Shown: in pieces, positions 1 to 22,843 of the stretch | How positions within the stretch are numbered: position 1 is the first letter of the stretch | How the letters are laid out: each line of letters starts with the position of its first letter | Assembly (NCBI GenBank): GCA_905250075.1 | Contig: CAJNOP010000001.1 | Coordinates: 5,847,126 to 5,911,125 of the forward strand | Direction: 5' to 3' | DNA: 64,000 bases | Source of the DNA: Rotaria sp. Silwood1 | Taxonomy: Eukaryota > Rotifera > Eurotatoria > Philodinida > Philodinidae | Translations under genes and position numbers: made by a program | Notes under the pieces: model-generated | Seen by the model: the letters and a program-made list of their open reading frames with translations, nothing else | What the model was told of the DNA's origin: nothing | Database searches by the model: none

Positions 1-2104
1 CACAAGAAACTCCCTGAACATGATGATCTATATATAGAAGTGCTTGTTTATATTATTAAAACAAAGATTAATGGGGAAAAGAGTCTGTGTAATGTCCTAT
101 ATTTTTAAATGCTTTTTCAAACAGAAAAAACCAAACGCAATCAACACTGATGAAGCTCTTTGAAGAAACCTGGAATACATAATCAAAAAAAGCACAAGGA
201 GAAAAAACGGAAAAAAGGTTTTTTTGAAAAGAAATTTTTATAATGTCTGAGACCTGAAAACTCTTCTTAATAATTATGAATTAGTAGGATTTGTTCTGAG
301 TGTTGGAAAAACTTTTTCTTTTATACAACTTAGTAAAACGTGCTAAGACACGTTTACAATCTCCAAGAATCCCTATTGTCTTATATGAACATTACAAAAT
401 ATATGTCTATGAAAAAAATTGTTTTTCTTTTTGTAACGTGACTGACATCATCGAAAATTATATTAAAAGATAAGACGCCGACTAACAAACTACTTTGATT
501 ATGAAAGATCAGATTTCAGATTATTCTTCCACACTTTTATCTCAATTTTGATTTTTCTCACAAAAATTGACTTTTTGGAGGATGCAAGCAAAGGATTAAT
601 CCATGGTTAAGATCATGTAAATAATTGTTGCAAAATAATTGAATCATAAAAGTTTCTTTATGAAATTATTTCAGGAGAAAAAAAAGAAGCAACTACTCGT
701 CTAAAAATATTTTTTTGATACTTTATTGAACGCGCATATCACATTTTGTACTTGAAAAAATTAACGAAAATATATGTTAGCTCGAGCATAAGTTTAACAA
801 TTCTGTGCTCTCACAAATATCAAAATCTGCTGTGTTCGAACGAAAAATGCTAGAAGTCTATAAGTTTTTCCCTAACAGATAGAGGAATGTATGTACTTTG
901 AAATGCATATTCAGAATAAAATTTAAAATCTAGTTTAATGTATTCAATTTTAATGTTTTTAAAACGACTAAGCAAGAGCTTGTTACCACGGGTAATTATT
1001 TTTCTATTTTTTTCTTGTTTTAGTTTGCATTATGTTGACTGAAGAAAGAAGATAATAAGTCTAAACTTGTAAAAAGAGAAGGCTGTGAAATCTAGTTTTT
1101 CTATTTTTCTGCGTGGTCAGCATAGGCGCTAACCAGCATTAATAGTAAAACCAGTAGATTTCATGGTTTTTGACAAAAGTTTTAGATATTTGTAAGAACA
1201 CAAAATTTCGAAGATGTTCAAAGTATGCAAATTTTTGAAGCCTACAAGAATATATATAAAACTTTAGCAAAATACATTGTATTGAGCTTATAGATGGCAG
1301 AAACAACGTACAAAATCGAATTTGACACCAATTTCGACGTACTAGGAAACTTTAATAACTCGTGAGTAATACATGGTAATACATCCATTTGACTTAAATC
1401 TTTTTTTTAATCACAGCTTACATAGCTATTCAAAATTTATATCCTATTTGAAAGCATTTCCAACAGACGAAGGTTTTTGAAAACTCGTCTAAATGCATTG
1501 TTAGAAATTCTTATCTACTTCGGATTAAAGCACATACATAGCCATAATATGAAAGAACTCCTTATTTTACATTTGTGAGAAACCATTTTTAATGGTTCTA
1601 CAAGCATTCAAATTTAATGTTTTGAATTTTTTCATAATCTCTTTCGAAATATGCATTTCAATATATATATTTTGCTCTATTTATGAGTGAAAACGTTAGG
1701 CTTCTACTATGTATTGTTCACAAACAGTAGATCTCAACATTTATGCGGCGAATACCTATGCATCTTAGGTTATGAATAAAGATCAGCCAAAAGAAACCTT
1801 TATTCCAAATTCAATTGATTTAACTATGATATATTCCAAATTGGCAATTAATATACTAGTAGTAGAATGCTATTAAGGACCTTCAAAAACAAACTTAGTG
1901 GTAGTCATACACATCATATTTCATCATGCCAGTTGTACGTGGAAAAAAAGACATTTAAAAGCAACATTTGCTTATATTTCTTTCAATTAGCAAGCAAACA
2001 TTGCTCAACGAGTTATGAGATTCTATCGTAAAATAATAAAATTTATATATACACAATGTTTTTGTCCGATGAGAAGTATTTTATCTAAATTATTCAAAAC
2101 AATT
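1..2104. other. AT-rich intergenic stretch, no gene recognised
   Basis: I find no long open frame, no recognisable protein fragment and no obvious repeat here. The sequence is very AT-rich with many short A and T runs. It lies beyond the 3' end of the TYW3 gene. Confidence 0.5.
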
Positions 2105-2713
2105 TTATGTTATTTTTAATTTGTTTTCAACACATGAACTAAATTTATCAATTTTTGTCATATTAGCAGTCATTTTCTCATTTGCAATTGATACAATTTG
2201 GGAAATATAATTTTCATCAACACATAAACGTCCTCCAATCACTAATGGTACTTCAAGTGCATGAGTTGAACGTACAGCAAGTGTAATTTTTCCTTGATTT
2301 GATATGACTAAACCTGAATTTCTATAACCACATTCAAGAGCAATATTGAGTAAGATTTTTGCACATTCTAATGTTCGACAAATAACATGTAAAATAAATG
2401 CTTCAAATTTAATTGAAATCATATCAATATCTTTTGGTCGTTGTTCTAAACAATTCAATATAGCATTTAAATCAGCTTGTTCATGTGTAACATATAACCA
2501 TTGACAATCACTTTTTGTTGATGATGTTACAATTGGCGTTGAAGAAAAAACAATTGTTCGACCAGAGCATGAGGAACTTGTATAATAATCATTATGATTA
2601 TTTATTTGATTAATTAAATTAACAATATAATCATCTATAGAATGTTTACGTGATAAGTCTTCTTTATCATGTGATAATGCATCGTGTTTCCATTGATCGA
2701 AATGTTTAGACAT
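2105..2713 (-). CDS. TYW3: tRNA wybutosine-synthesizing protein 3 (TYW3)
   Basis: Single-exon gene of 202 residues. TYW3 is an S-adenosylmethionine-dependent methyltransferase that N4-methylates a precursor of wybutosine at position 37 of tRNA-Phe. The N-terminal block FDQWK...KEDLSRKHSID is followed by the family hallmark SSCSGR (about residues 47-52), then by central and C-terminal segments typical of the family (for example SNQGKITLAVRS and VDENYISQIV). The ATG at 2713 opens directly with the conserved N-terminus, so the start is well supported. Animal TYW3 proteins are often somewhat longer at the C-terminus, so this copy looks compact but complete. The neighbouring FUN14-type gene has the same orientation. 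Family assignment is from motif recognition. Confidence 0.85.
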   Translation of the reverse strand: MSKHFDQWKHDALSHDKEDLSRKHSIDDYIVNLINQINNHNDYYTSSSCSGRTIVFSSTPIVTSSTKSDCQWLYVTHEQADLNAILNCLEQRPKDIDMISIKFEAFILHVICRTLECAKILLNIALECGYRNSGLVISNQGKITLAVRSTHALEVPLVIGGRLCVDENYISQIVSIANEKMTANMTKIDKFSSCVENKLKIT

Positions 2714-2931
2714 TTTCTTTTCGTTTTCGTGAATAAATCAAAATCTACAATGGTTATCTTCTTGAATTTTTTTGGTAAAAAGAAAAAAAAGAAAAAATAC
2801 ATTTTGATTTTTTTTTTGTATCATTAGTATACAAATCGTACAATTTACAAAATAAATAAAGTTACATAAATGATCTACTTAATTTCCATTTGTAAGCTGA
2901 TTTATTTCTTTATATGAGACTAGTATTATTC

Positions 2932-4594
2932 TTATTCAAAAGCGATACCAAGAAGAAAACCACCGATAAATGAAGATGTTATAGCTAAATTTGCAAAAGC
3001 AAATTTTTTTAACTAAAATAAAAACAAAAACAACAGATACTTATAAATATGAAACGATTAATTTCTATTAAATTACATACTGAATCAGTTATACTGTTTG
3101 ATGATTGATCAATAAATGTTTCAATCTCTTCTCCATCTATATTATTTGTTAGTGGTGAAAGATTCGATCTCGCTACACGTTGAACATTATTTAATTGTTG
3201 TTGTGCTGTATCACGAACTCGATCAAAATGAATATCAATATAACCAGATTGATTAGCAAGCTAGACAAAAATAATAGATCACAGCACTTTTGATCAACAA
3301 AAAGGAAAATACTTTGGATCATCAACTTTTCCTTCAGTATTCTTTTCACTCAACTATTTTTCAATAAAATGTAGGTGCTACGCTAGGCCAACAACAACCT
3401 CATCTTTTGACTCCTTGATGTTCTCACTCTTACTCTAGGTGCAGGGTGAAATATTTGTTTTTCGTCCCATTAGACTGATAAATTTATGCAGTGCATGGAC
3501 ATCCTGATACAAGTGGAAATTAGAAATATTTTCGTACTGAAGCAGACTTAGAAAACATTAAATTTTGTAGGACTAAATATGGTGTTCTACATTTTCATTA
3601 AATTAAAGTAGTCTGCCTTCGTAAAAAATGAAAAACTGTACCGCAAACTCGAGGTAGATAAACTAGAAGCTGTCGTCAGTATTCTTGGTCTTCGGTGGTT
3701 GAACTTAGATGTTTAGAAAATATTTTCAACAAAGTGAAGAAACCCACAATGTAGTTGCTTTTTTGTGAACACTAATGCCTCCATATAATTCTATTTTTCA
3801 ATATAATAAATTCGAAAACGCTTCTTTTAATAGTCAAAAATTAAATAAAAGCAAATGTTGGCCTGTGCTTTTAAGTGCACATCTGTTGAAGAAGTTGCGA
3901 ATCTTTTCTGAACTGAACTAGCTTTATACAGTACAAAATGTGAGCTGGAAATAAAAAGCACTAATCGTATTTCATCTAAATGGTTTAAAAAGATTCACTC
4001 TCTTCCTCTTCATTCTTACATTCTCGATGAGAATCTTATAAAGATTGTTGAGCCTAGGGTAGATTTAAAACGTTTCGCCACCTATAAAGATGAATGAGAA
4101 TTGATGTGTATTGTGTAGAAGTACTCGAAAAGAGATAGCGAAAAATCACAACTCGAAAAAACTTTGTCGTCAAAAGTACTTTTTCTCAAGATAATTCTGG
4201 AAAAAAAATGAGAACTAAAAGTGAAAATAAAACTTACAGCTAACCCAATAATAGATGCACCAATAGTAAATGCTACCATTTTACTAGCTTTTGCAAAACA
4301 ATATCCCGCTGCACTATAATATAGATTTAAAGTAACAACAGTTTATATTACATGTCAATGAACTTACATGCCCGAAAGACCACCGACAGCAGCTTGCTTT
4401 GGAGGACTTAATTGAGTAATTTCATGAAGTGCACGTTCAACAATTTGATGCATTGTTCGATCATCATCATAAGCACGATTGGGAGTAGCAGCTAAAAGTT
4501 AATTTTTTTTTCTAGTTTAATATTAATTCTAAATGAAACCTGTGCGAGGTTGAATAACTGCAGGACTTCGATAATTTCTATCTCTTGATTCCAT
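2932..4594 (-). CDS. FUNDC: FUN14 domain-containing protein (FUNDC1/2-like), 5 exons
   Basis: FUN14 proteins sit in the mitochondrial outer membrane, and FUNDC1 is a mitophagy receptor. Exons joined by GT/AG and frame are 4594-4540, 4491-4368, 4313-4238, 3260-3081 and 3012-2932, giving 171 residues. The family signature is clear: SPPKQAAVGGLSG, then a hydrophobic segment (MVAFTIGASIIGLA), then NQSGYIDIHFDRV, and a C-terminal hydrophobic end containing SSFIGGFLLGIA. The N-terminus (MESRDRNYRSPAV) shows no obvious YxxL-type LC3-interacting motif like that of human FUNDC1, so a mitophagy role is not supported by sequence here. Intron 3 is unusually long, about 820 bp, against 50-130 bp or less for the others. 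Confidence 0.85.
3261..4237. other. Large intron of the FUNDC gene with a possible decayed element
   Basis: This is the only long intron in the gene. Read on the plus strand around 3600-4080 it shows stretches of protein-like sequence broken by stops (for example VDKLEAVVSILGLRW and SSKWFKKIHSLPLHSYI). They vaguely recall retroelement polyprotein but cannot be assigned by eye. A dead insertion is an inference at low confidence. Confidence 0.25.
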
Positions 4595-4785
4595 GACCAA
4601 ACAAAAACCAATAAAAAGTTTAAAGAAATAAAATTAAAATTTAGTCTAAAACAAGAAATTCTCTTTTGTTAAACAAATTAATGGAAAAGATTTATAGAAA
4701 AAAAAAAGGAAAGAGAAAAATCGGACGGAATTCATTATAATTAAAAGAAATATTCAATGATAATGTATCTATAAACTGAGATTCG

Positions 4786-5289
4786 TCATTGACAAATACC
4801 AATAACACCAGCAGCAAGTCGATTAGTACCAACTGTAGTTGTTCCTTTATTTTCTTCAGTTTCAACTCGTGCTAACTCTTCTTCTTTTTCATCAATAATT
4901 ACTACTGACCGACCAATAATAGACGATGGACCAAATAAAGTTAACCGTTTATCAATAACATCAATTTTAGCTTGACCTTCTTGATTCACTTGTAAATTAC
5001 CAAACTCATCACCAACATAGGATGTTTGACCTTTTGATGAACTTGGAACTTGTTTGTCTGTATTAAAACGACTACCAGTTGATATAGGACCATTTGTTAA
5101 ATCACCAAATTCATGTACATGTATAGTAAATTTACGATCAATCGGTAAACCTTGTATTTCACCTGTTATTTTCATTTGATTCATGCCAATCATTTGAGCA
5201 AAATGAATTACTCCTTGAATAGTATTATTTTCACCACCTTTAAGAACACATACAGCTCGAACGGTAGCTGAATCTTGTTGACTTGGCAT
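4786..5289 (-). CDS. Cu/Zn superoxide dismutase-like protein with degenerate metal sites
   Basis: Single coding exon of 167 residues with the SOD1 fold sequence: AVCVLKGG, HVHEFGD, VGDEFGN, IIGRSVVI and a C-terminal RLAAGVIG. SOD1 dismutates superoxide using one Cu and one Zn held by six His and one Asp. Here the two Cu ligands in HVHEFGD are kept. The bridging His (normally in HFN) is Arg in SRFN, the two further Zn His positions are missing (SSSKG; SYVGD), and the His of VVHEK is replaced in VVIIDEK. The Zn Asp in VGD remains. Both disulfide cysteines are changed (GPISTG and LAAG). The frame is open and the fold positions are kept, so this looks like a maintained pseudoenzyme rather than a dead gene. 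A TTTCTAG acceptor just upstream of the ATG suggests a 5'UTR intron. It lies in tandem with a canonical SOD. Confidence 0.8.
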   Translation of the reverse strand: MPSQQDSATVRAVCVLKGGENNTIQGVIHFAQMIGMNQMKITGEIQGLPIDRKFTIHVHEFGDLTNGPISTGSRFNTDKQVPSSSKGQTSYVGDEFGNLQVNQEGQAKIDVIDKRLTLFGPSSIIGRSVVIIDEKEEELARVETEENKGTTTVGTNRLAAGVIGICQ

Positions 5290-6029
5290 TATTTTAATAG
5301 AGTTTTGTATCTAGAAACTAATAAAATTTATTTATTAAAAATTTCACTTCTATGTTTCATAAAAACTTGCAAAAGCAATCAATCAAAAAAGTAATAACAT
5401 AACCTGTTATATAGTGTTTTGATATAAATTGAATATATTCTAAACAAATTAAATCTCATTCAACTTGTTATATCATTTGTGCTTGTTTATGCATAGTTTG
5501 CAAACATTGTTAACTACTTTATTTACAACAAAAAATTATTTTCTGCTTACACCACCATCAGAACGTTTCTCATTTTGTTTTAATAAAAATTTAGTAACTC
5601 CACGTATTAAATTATTTTCACTTTAAGGAAATCTATTTCCTGTATTTTGTATCCATTCACAAACATCTTTTTTCTGTCTATCCAAAAAAACCAGCAGTTT
5701 CTATGGCGTAATCCATATTTTACCAATTCCTACAATAAACATTTTCATTCCAATCTAAAAAGATGTAGTATGTCTATCAAAGAAAAAAAAATCTAGTTCT
5801 CATTAATCAAAAAAATCTTGAATCCTTTTTATTTAAACATCACAAATAAAGAAGCAATCTTTAATCAAAAACATAAAGATGTTTAATTTGAACACATCAT
5901 CACTAACAATGAACATGACATAGCTTGTTTATTTAAGATTTAATCAATGACATATGAAAGGAGAAATTAAAGAGGTTCGAAAAAAAAGCTAGACTAATTT
6001 CGAGCGAAGGAAATGTTTATATGATTCCA
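5290..6029. other. Intergenic region between the two SOD-family genes
   Basis: About 740 bp, AT-rich. It contains the probable 5'UTR of the downstream SOD-like gene and the 3' flank of the canonical SOD. I see no other gene or repeat. Confidence 0.5.
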
Positions 6030-6716
6030 TTACTTTTTTTCTGGATTGACAGTACCAACAATACCACAAGCTAAACGTTTTCCAGCATTACCAGTTTTTT
6101 TCGATTCTTCGTCACCACCACGACCCAAATCATCTGGTTTTTCATGAACAACCAAACAACGACCCAGAATTGAATGTTCACCATGAAGAGCTATTACTTT
6201 ATCTTTGATATTCAATGTTGCCACACCATGAGCATCTGATTGAACATTTCCTAAATCACCTACATGTCTTTAAAAAAGACAACAAAATCGAATTACAAAA
6301 CCAAAAAAAAAACAGACAAGAGCTAATTTTACCGATCAGCATCATCAGGACCAGCATGTTGTTTTTTATGGGGATTAAAATGTGTACCAGCGGATGTACA
6401 TCCCTATAAAATCAAATATATAAATCAAAAACAACCAAAACATAAAACTTACATTGCTAACATCACCAAATTCATGAATATGAAAACCATGTTGTGTATT
6501 TTCTCCAAGTCCTTCAATTTTTCCTGTAACAACAACTGTATCACCATTTTGTTCAAATTCAACAACACCATAAACTGGTTTTTTTGATGATCCAGCTGTC
6601 GTACTCAATTTTCCTTCGCTTGACGTTTCTCCACTTCCACGACCCCATTGATCTTTATTACCAGCCACATGAACTTCATCACCGATCAATACAGCTTTAG
6701 CCCGTAAGGTAGTCAT
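6030..6716 (-). CDS. SOD1: Cu/Zn superoxide dismutase, canonical
   Basis: Cytosolic-type Cu/Zn SOD that converts superoxide to oxygen and hydrogen peroxide. Exons 6716-6453, 6403-6333 and 6267-6030 join to 190 residues. All active-site elements are present: [34 protein letters not shown], then [10 protein letters not shown] with the guiding Arg and the disulfide Cys. The ATG at 6716 begins [12 protein letters not shown], matching the first beta strand. Between that strand and VYGVVEFEQ there is an extra Gly/Ser-rich segment of about 30 residues ([11 protein letters not shown]...), which ordinary SOD1 (about 153 aa) lacks. An in-frame stretch continues upstream past this ATG, and a TTTTCAG acceptor lies just before it, so a 5'UTR exon or a longer N-terminus is possible. 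Confidence 0.9.
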
Positions 6717-7365
6717 GTTTAGTAATAATAAAACTTGTAAATAATTTTTCTGAAAATGTAAGACAATAAATAAACGATTTAAAGTGCACTCAGTAACACA
6801 TAATACAAAAGAGGGTAGCGCCCCAAACACCCTTCATCAAATGAATGACTCATTCAAGTTTTTAGGATTTATTGGCAGCTTAAACAGACGAATAGAAAAT
6901 AAAGAAAAGAATGGAAATGAACAATAAAATTCAAACAATTTAATAGAAATAATAGGAGTTATTATAAAATATTCTTTCCTTGTTAATGAAAAAATCAAAC
7001 CTTTATCAAAATAAATAAAATATATATAAAAAAAAAAGAGTTTCTCCTTAAGTGTCTTTTAATAATTGGTGGCAGGGACAGAGCGATAGAGATGCGGATA
7101 CTCCGTAAGATTACGCACACTCCTTTCATCCTCGCAAAGTATTGCGCCATCTAATGTGCATATAGGGTGTGTATGATTTGAAAAAGAATCAAGATACGAA
7201 CCTCCTACTTTGAGAAAACTTTCATTTTTTTCTCAACAGAAATCGTTCTTTTTATTCAAAAAAAAGATCATCTCATAACAACAAACAACTCGCGCCTTTT
7301 CATTTTGAAAAACTTGTATTACACTATTTCAACTCTCTATCTTATCATGCCTTAGATGTGTTAAT
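6717..7365. other. Intergenic region upstream of SOD
   Basis: AT-rich sequence holding the 5' region of the SOD gene and the 3' flank of the ASB-type gene. No gene seen. Confidence 0.5.
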
Positions 7366-10300
7366 CTAGTTTCTTAATAAAAAGTTTTCAATCATTTCTT
7401 CAATATTTTTTGATTTAGCTTTCATAATAGCAAGTTCATTTTCATATTGTCCAGTCGAATTTTCATCATCTAAAAAGGATACTATAGATTAATAAGTCAT
7501 CTTTGAACGAAAATTTATACTAGTAGTAATAGATGTTTTTATTATTGATTGTGATGAACGTTTTGATTCTGTTTGATCATCATTTAAATTATATATTATT
7601 GAAATATCTGATTCTATCATTATTTCTTCTATTGTGCGTTGATGTACAGGTTTGACATCGTTGCTTTTTGTTTCATAGTCATTCTCTGTTGTATTACTTC
7701 TACTTGATACACTTTGAATTGTATCGTTATCTGAAGCAGTCTCAGTAAAAGATGGATTAATAGATCTATCGGATTTTTCTATGGTAATTTTTGATGATGA
7801 TTCAAGATTATCAGTTATTTCATTTTCAAAGAAATTAAACTCATCAATTTGATCAATTTTATACTAAAAACATAGATAAAAATCCTTTGATTTTTATTAT
7901 AAAAATCTAACTAACTAAGCGTTTAATGAGATAAACTATAAATGATAAATCATGAATGTTCGAATATATTAAAAAAAGTTCATTTAATTTAAGATAATCA
8001 CGATTTTTTAACTTCAAATAAGAGCATTTTTCAATTTTATTAATAATATGTGATTTAAAAGAATGACGAATATAGTAACGACATAAATGTTTTAGTGAAA
8101 ATACATAAAAACTTGCATAGTGTAAACAAGTATGAATAAATGTGACATAAGTTGTATGTAAATTATAATTATTTATATACAAATGACACTAAAATACAAA
8201 TCAAAATCATCAAAACTTTGTAAAAAGAAAGTGATATTTATCATGTTCACTGGTTCATCATTATTATCGATTGATCTTTTTGATTTTTGTTCATCATTCA
8301 TCATAAATTTGCACATCGGTATAATATTTCGTAATAATGTTTTATTTGTTGCTAATGCATAAAATATTAATACAAAAACAATCGAGACACTTGATGAAGA
8401 TGAAATATTATTAATTAATAATACATGTGGATCATTAACAATACAATGTATAAGTACACTTGATATGTTTACATTATCCGTATTACATAAAGCAAATACT
8501 GCAGAATTCCATGAATGAAGTTCAAGAAGTCGTTCAACAAGTAAACGATGATCTTGATCAGTACCAATGATAATTGATTGTAGACGATGAAATAAAGTGT
8601 TCATATGTAATGGCATTGTAAGATCTTTCAGTTTATGATATACATGTAATAAGAGATTTTCACCAATTTTACCATTTTTTGTAATATGAAAATTATATGA
8701 AAGTTCGTCAGATGGACAACGATCAATGATAAGATTCATTATTTTGAAAATATATTCAAGATGTTCTTCACATTGATCATTTTCAAGCGAAATATCAGAT
8801 AGATTGAGAATATACTCACATAAATAACAAAGTGGAGTATATCCTATAAAAATGAAACGTCAGAAAAAGGGTATTCTGCTCTTGTTGGCTATTTCTGGTT
8901 CTCGAAGAGCGTATAACCGATCCGCATGAAATTCTTATCACAGACAGAGCACTTAAAATAAGGAAACACGTGTTCGAGGAAAAAATTTGTAAACAAAGTT
9001 TTCGTGATTTTCCAGGAAATTCTGCTTTTCCATAGGACTAGATCGCCTTACTTACAACCCCGTCTAACTTTGTTCGAATGAGCTGAAATTTCAACCATAG
9101 ATACTTGGAAGTATTTTCCAGAGGCGAAATTTGCCGTTTTCGTTCTGAACTTTCTATCTAAACTTATAGAGTCCTGAAAGCTGACACCCTGGTCTTGAAT
9201 CCGAATCTTAACATGTGTTTCTTTCATAAAAAATAAACAAAGCGAGATAGTTGAAAAATTTTAAATCACTGTTGGGATATAGCCGAAGATTTTACTAAAA
9301 ACGTATTTCAGTCTGATCGAACAAAGTTACACGAGAGTCGGAAGCAGATTGATCTAGCCCTATTGAAAACCAAAGTTTTCTGAAAAGACCGTCAAAATCT
9401 TGTTTCAATTTTTTTGCTATAAACATGTGTTTTCATATTTTAGATGCTTTATCTGTGATAAAAGTTTCATGCAAATCAGTTGTATCCTCTTCAAGAACTA
9501 GAACTAATTAAAAAAAAAAGGGAGGAGATCCTTAAATAACCGAATGAGAAAGAATTTTAAAAATTTTTTATTTACCCTGTTTATCTTTTATGCAGACATT
9601 TATATTTGGTAAAGTAATCAAATATTCAACAAGATCATAATTTTCTTTTCTAATTGCAAAATGTAAACTTGTTCGATGAATATCGTCTTCTAAACTGTTA
9701 TAAAAGAAATATCAATTTCATTTGTCTTGAAAACTTTCATAATTCATACTTAGGTAAAGTTCCATGTTTTAATAAAAGTTTTGTTATTTCAATATCATTT
9801 TTATGTTTTGTACCATATAATGCTATATAATGAAGAACAGTTCGACCATATCGATCGCATAAATTTGTATCTACACCCATATTAAGTACTATTCGAATTT
9901 CTTCTATATTTCCATGAATTACCGCATAATGAAGAATACTTTGATTATATAATCCATTTTTCGCATTAACATTTAATTCAAATCGTGCTAATCGATACAA
10001 TTCTTCAATACAACTATAGAGACCAGCTACAGTTAAATACCATAAAAGTGTATTTTGATGTTTATCAGATCGATTTATTTCTTCAGCAAATATACTTTTA
10101 TGTGTCATTTTGAAGTCACGTAATGTATGACGAAACGATGAAGTACCAGATATAAGTGCTGATCTTAATACCATATTCATATTTGTATTTAAAAAGAAAG
10201 AATGAGTAAGTATTATTTGAGCTATACGATCTGAAGATAAGGATTGTTGAGAAATTTCGTCGAATGGAATTGGTATATTGAATTTGGATAAAGACGATGT

Positions 10301-10498
10301 AAATTTATCTGTACACAACTTGGAAATATTATTTATCGAAGAGTCTTCTAGCATGTTCATATCAAGTATATGATATACAACATGTTGTGATGCATTAGCC
10401 AATGGTATTGATCCATTAATAACTAATTGATTGATATTGAGTGATTGCATATTGTAATTTGAAGTAAAAGTACAACATTTAGCGCTTTGTATTTTCAA
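7366..10498 (-). CDS. Ankyrin-repeat and SOCS-box (ASB-like) protein, about 6 exons
   Basis: ASB proteins are substrate receptors of Cullin-5 E3 ubiquitin ligases: ankyrin repeats bind the target and the SOCS box binds Elongin B/C. Approximate exons are 10498-9753, 9696-9577, 8845-8254, 8190-7912, 7865-7522 and 7480-7366. Exon 1 carries ankyrin repeats (NQSILHYAVIHGNIEEIRIVL, shown in part; YGRTVLHYIALYG). Exon 2 continues them (RTSLHFAIRKENYDLVEYLI) and exon 3 contains YTPLCYLC. Exon 4 has the SOCS-box-like SLKHLCRYYIRHSF followed by a Lys/Leu-rich segment. Unusually, the frame then continues through two more exons into about 150 acidic, Ser/Thr-rich residues ending in a coiled-coil-like Glu/Lys tail. 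Junctions are my reading; the exon 3/4 and 4/5 introns are about 55-65 bp. Confidence 0.7.
8893..9503. repeat. Long imperfect inverted repeat (foldback/MITE-like) inside an ASB intron
   Basis: The left arm (about 8893-9095) is matched in reverse complement by the right arm (about 9303-9503). Examples are TTCTGGTTCTCGAAGAG against TTCTAGTTCTTGAAGAG, TTATCACAGACAGAGCA against TTATCACAGATAAAGCA, and TAACTTTGTTCGA in both. The arms are roughly 200 bp with a loop of about 200 bp. No open frame lies inside. This is consistent with a non-autonomous foldback element in the large intron. I could not define target-site duplications. Confidence 0.65.
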
Positions 10499-11392
10499 TA
10501 TTCTATTTCGATTGTGAAATTTTCATTTGAATGAATATCTCTATTTCGTGGTATATTACAAATATGTTGCAACATACGATCGTAATCAAGTAAACGGAGT
10601 AGAAAGAATCTTCAATGAATACTTTTTTAGTCTTACAAAAATATTAAACTCAAACATATAGTAATAAGAATGGGGAAAAGTTAAATATTATTAATAGACA
10701 CATGCAGTGCATTTATAACCAGTGATTTACAAAAATTTTTATAAAGCTTTCTTTGTCAACATCTATTCGTATGACGGGCACAATCTAACTGTTTATATTT
10801 TTTTGATCTAATTAGTAAGTGCAATATTCAGAACGGATTTGCTCATTATACTTTGTATACTTAGTTGATATGCAATATATTTCCAAAGTTTGATATGACA
10901 ACAACTAGAAAACGATAAGAAACACTTCTAGATTTTCACCATTGTATTTATTCATTTTGTATTTATTTGTATCAACTTTTTGTTGGTGATTACATTGTTT
11001 CTCATTTTCAATAATAACAAAACACAAATGCAACAAAAATATCGTAAACACATAAGATCATATCATCACGAAAACGCTACAATGAATTGAAGCTGTTTAC
11101 ATGATTATCTGAGAAAGCAGCAAAATTTGATGTAAAATGCGTAGAAAAGTGAATGATTGAGGACATAGAACAAGAAAAAAGAAATTATTGGTTGGACTAA
11201 GGAAAGAAAAGAACAAGATGGACTAAGGAGGGTAGTCTTTAAAGAGAAAAAGTCTTTGGGTTGTCGCTGTTTTTCCCAGAATACATCTAAGAAGAGTTGA
11301 ACGATAATAATAGATTTATTGGTTCTTAATTGTGATTGGCAGAAATACTCTTCATATATTCGTGATGTGTGTTTACGAGACTGCTGTACTTG
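10499..11392. other. Intergenic region between the ASB-like gene and EF-1alpha
   Basis: AT-rich region containing the 5' flank of the ASB-like gene and the 3' UTR and flank of EF-1alpha. No further gene recognised. Confidence 0.5.
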
Positions 11393-22843
<11,451 letters not shown>

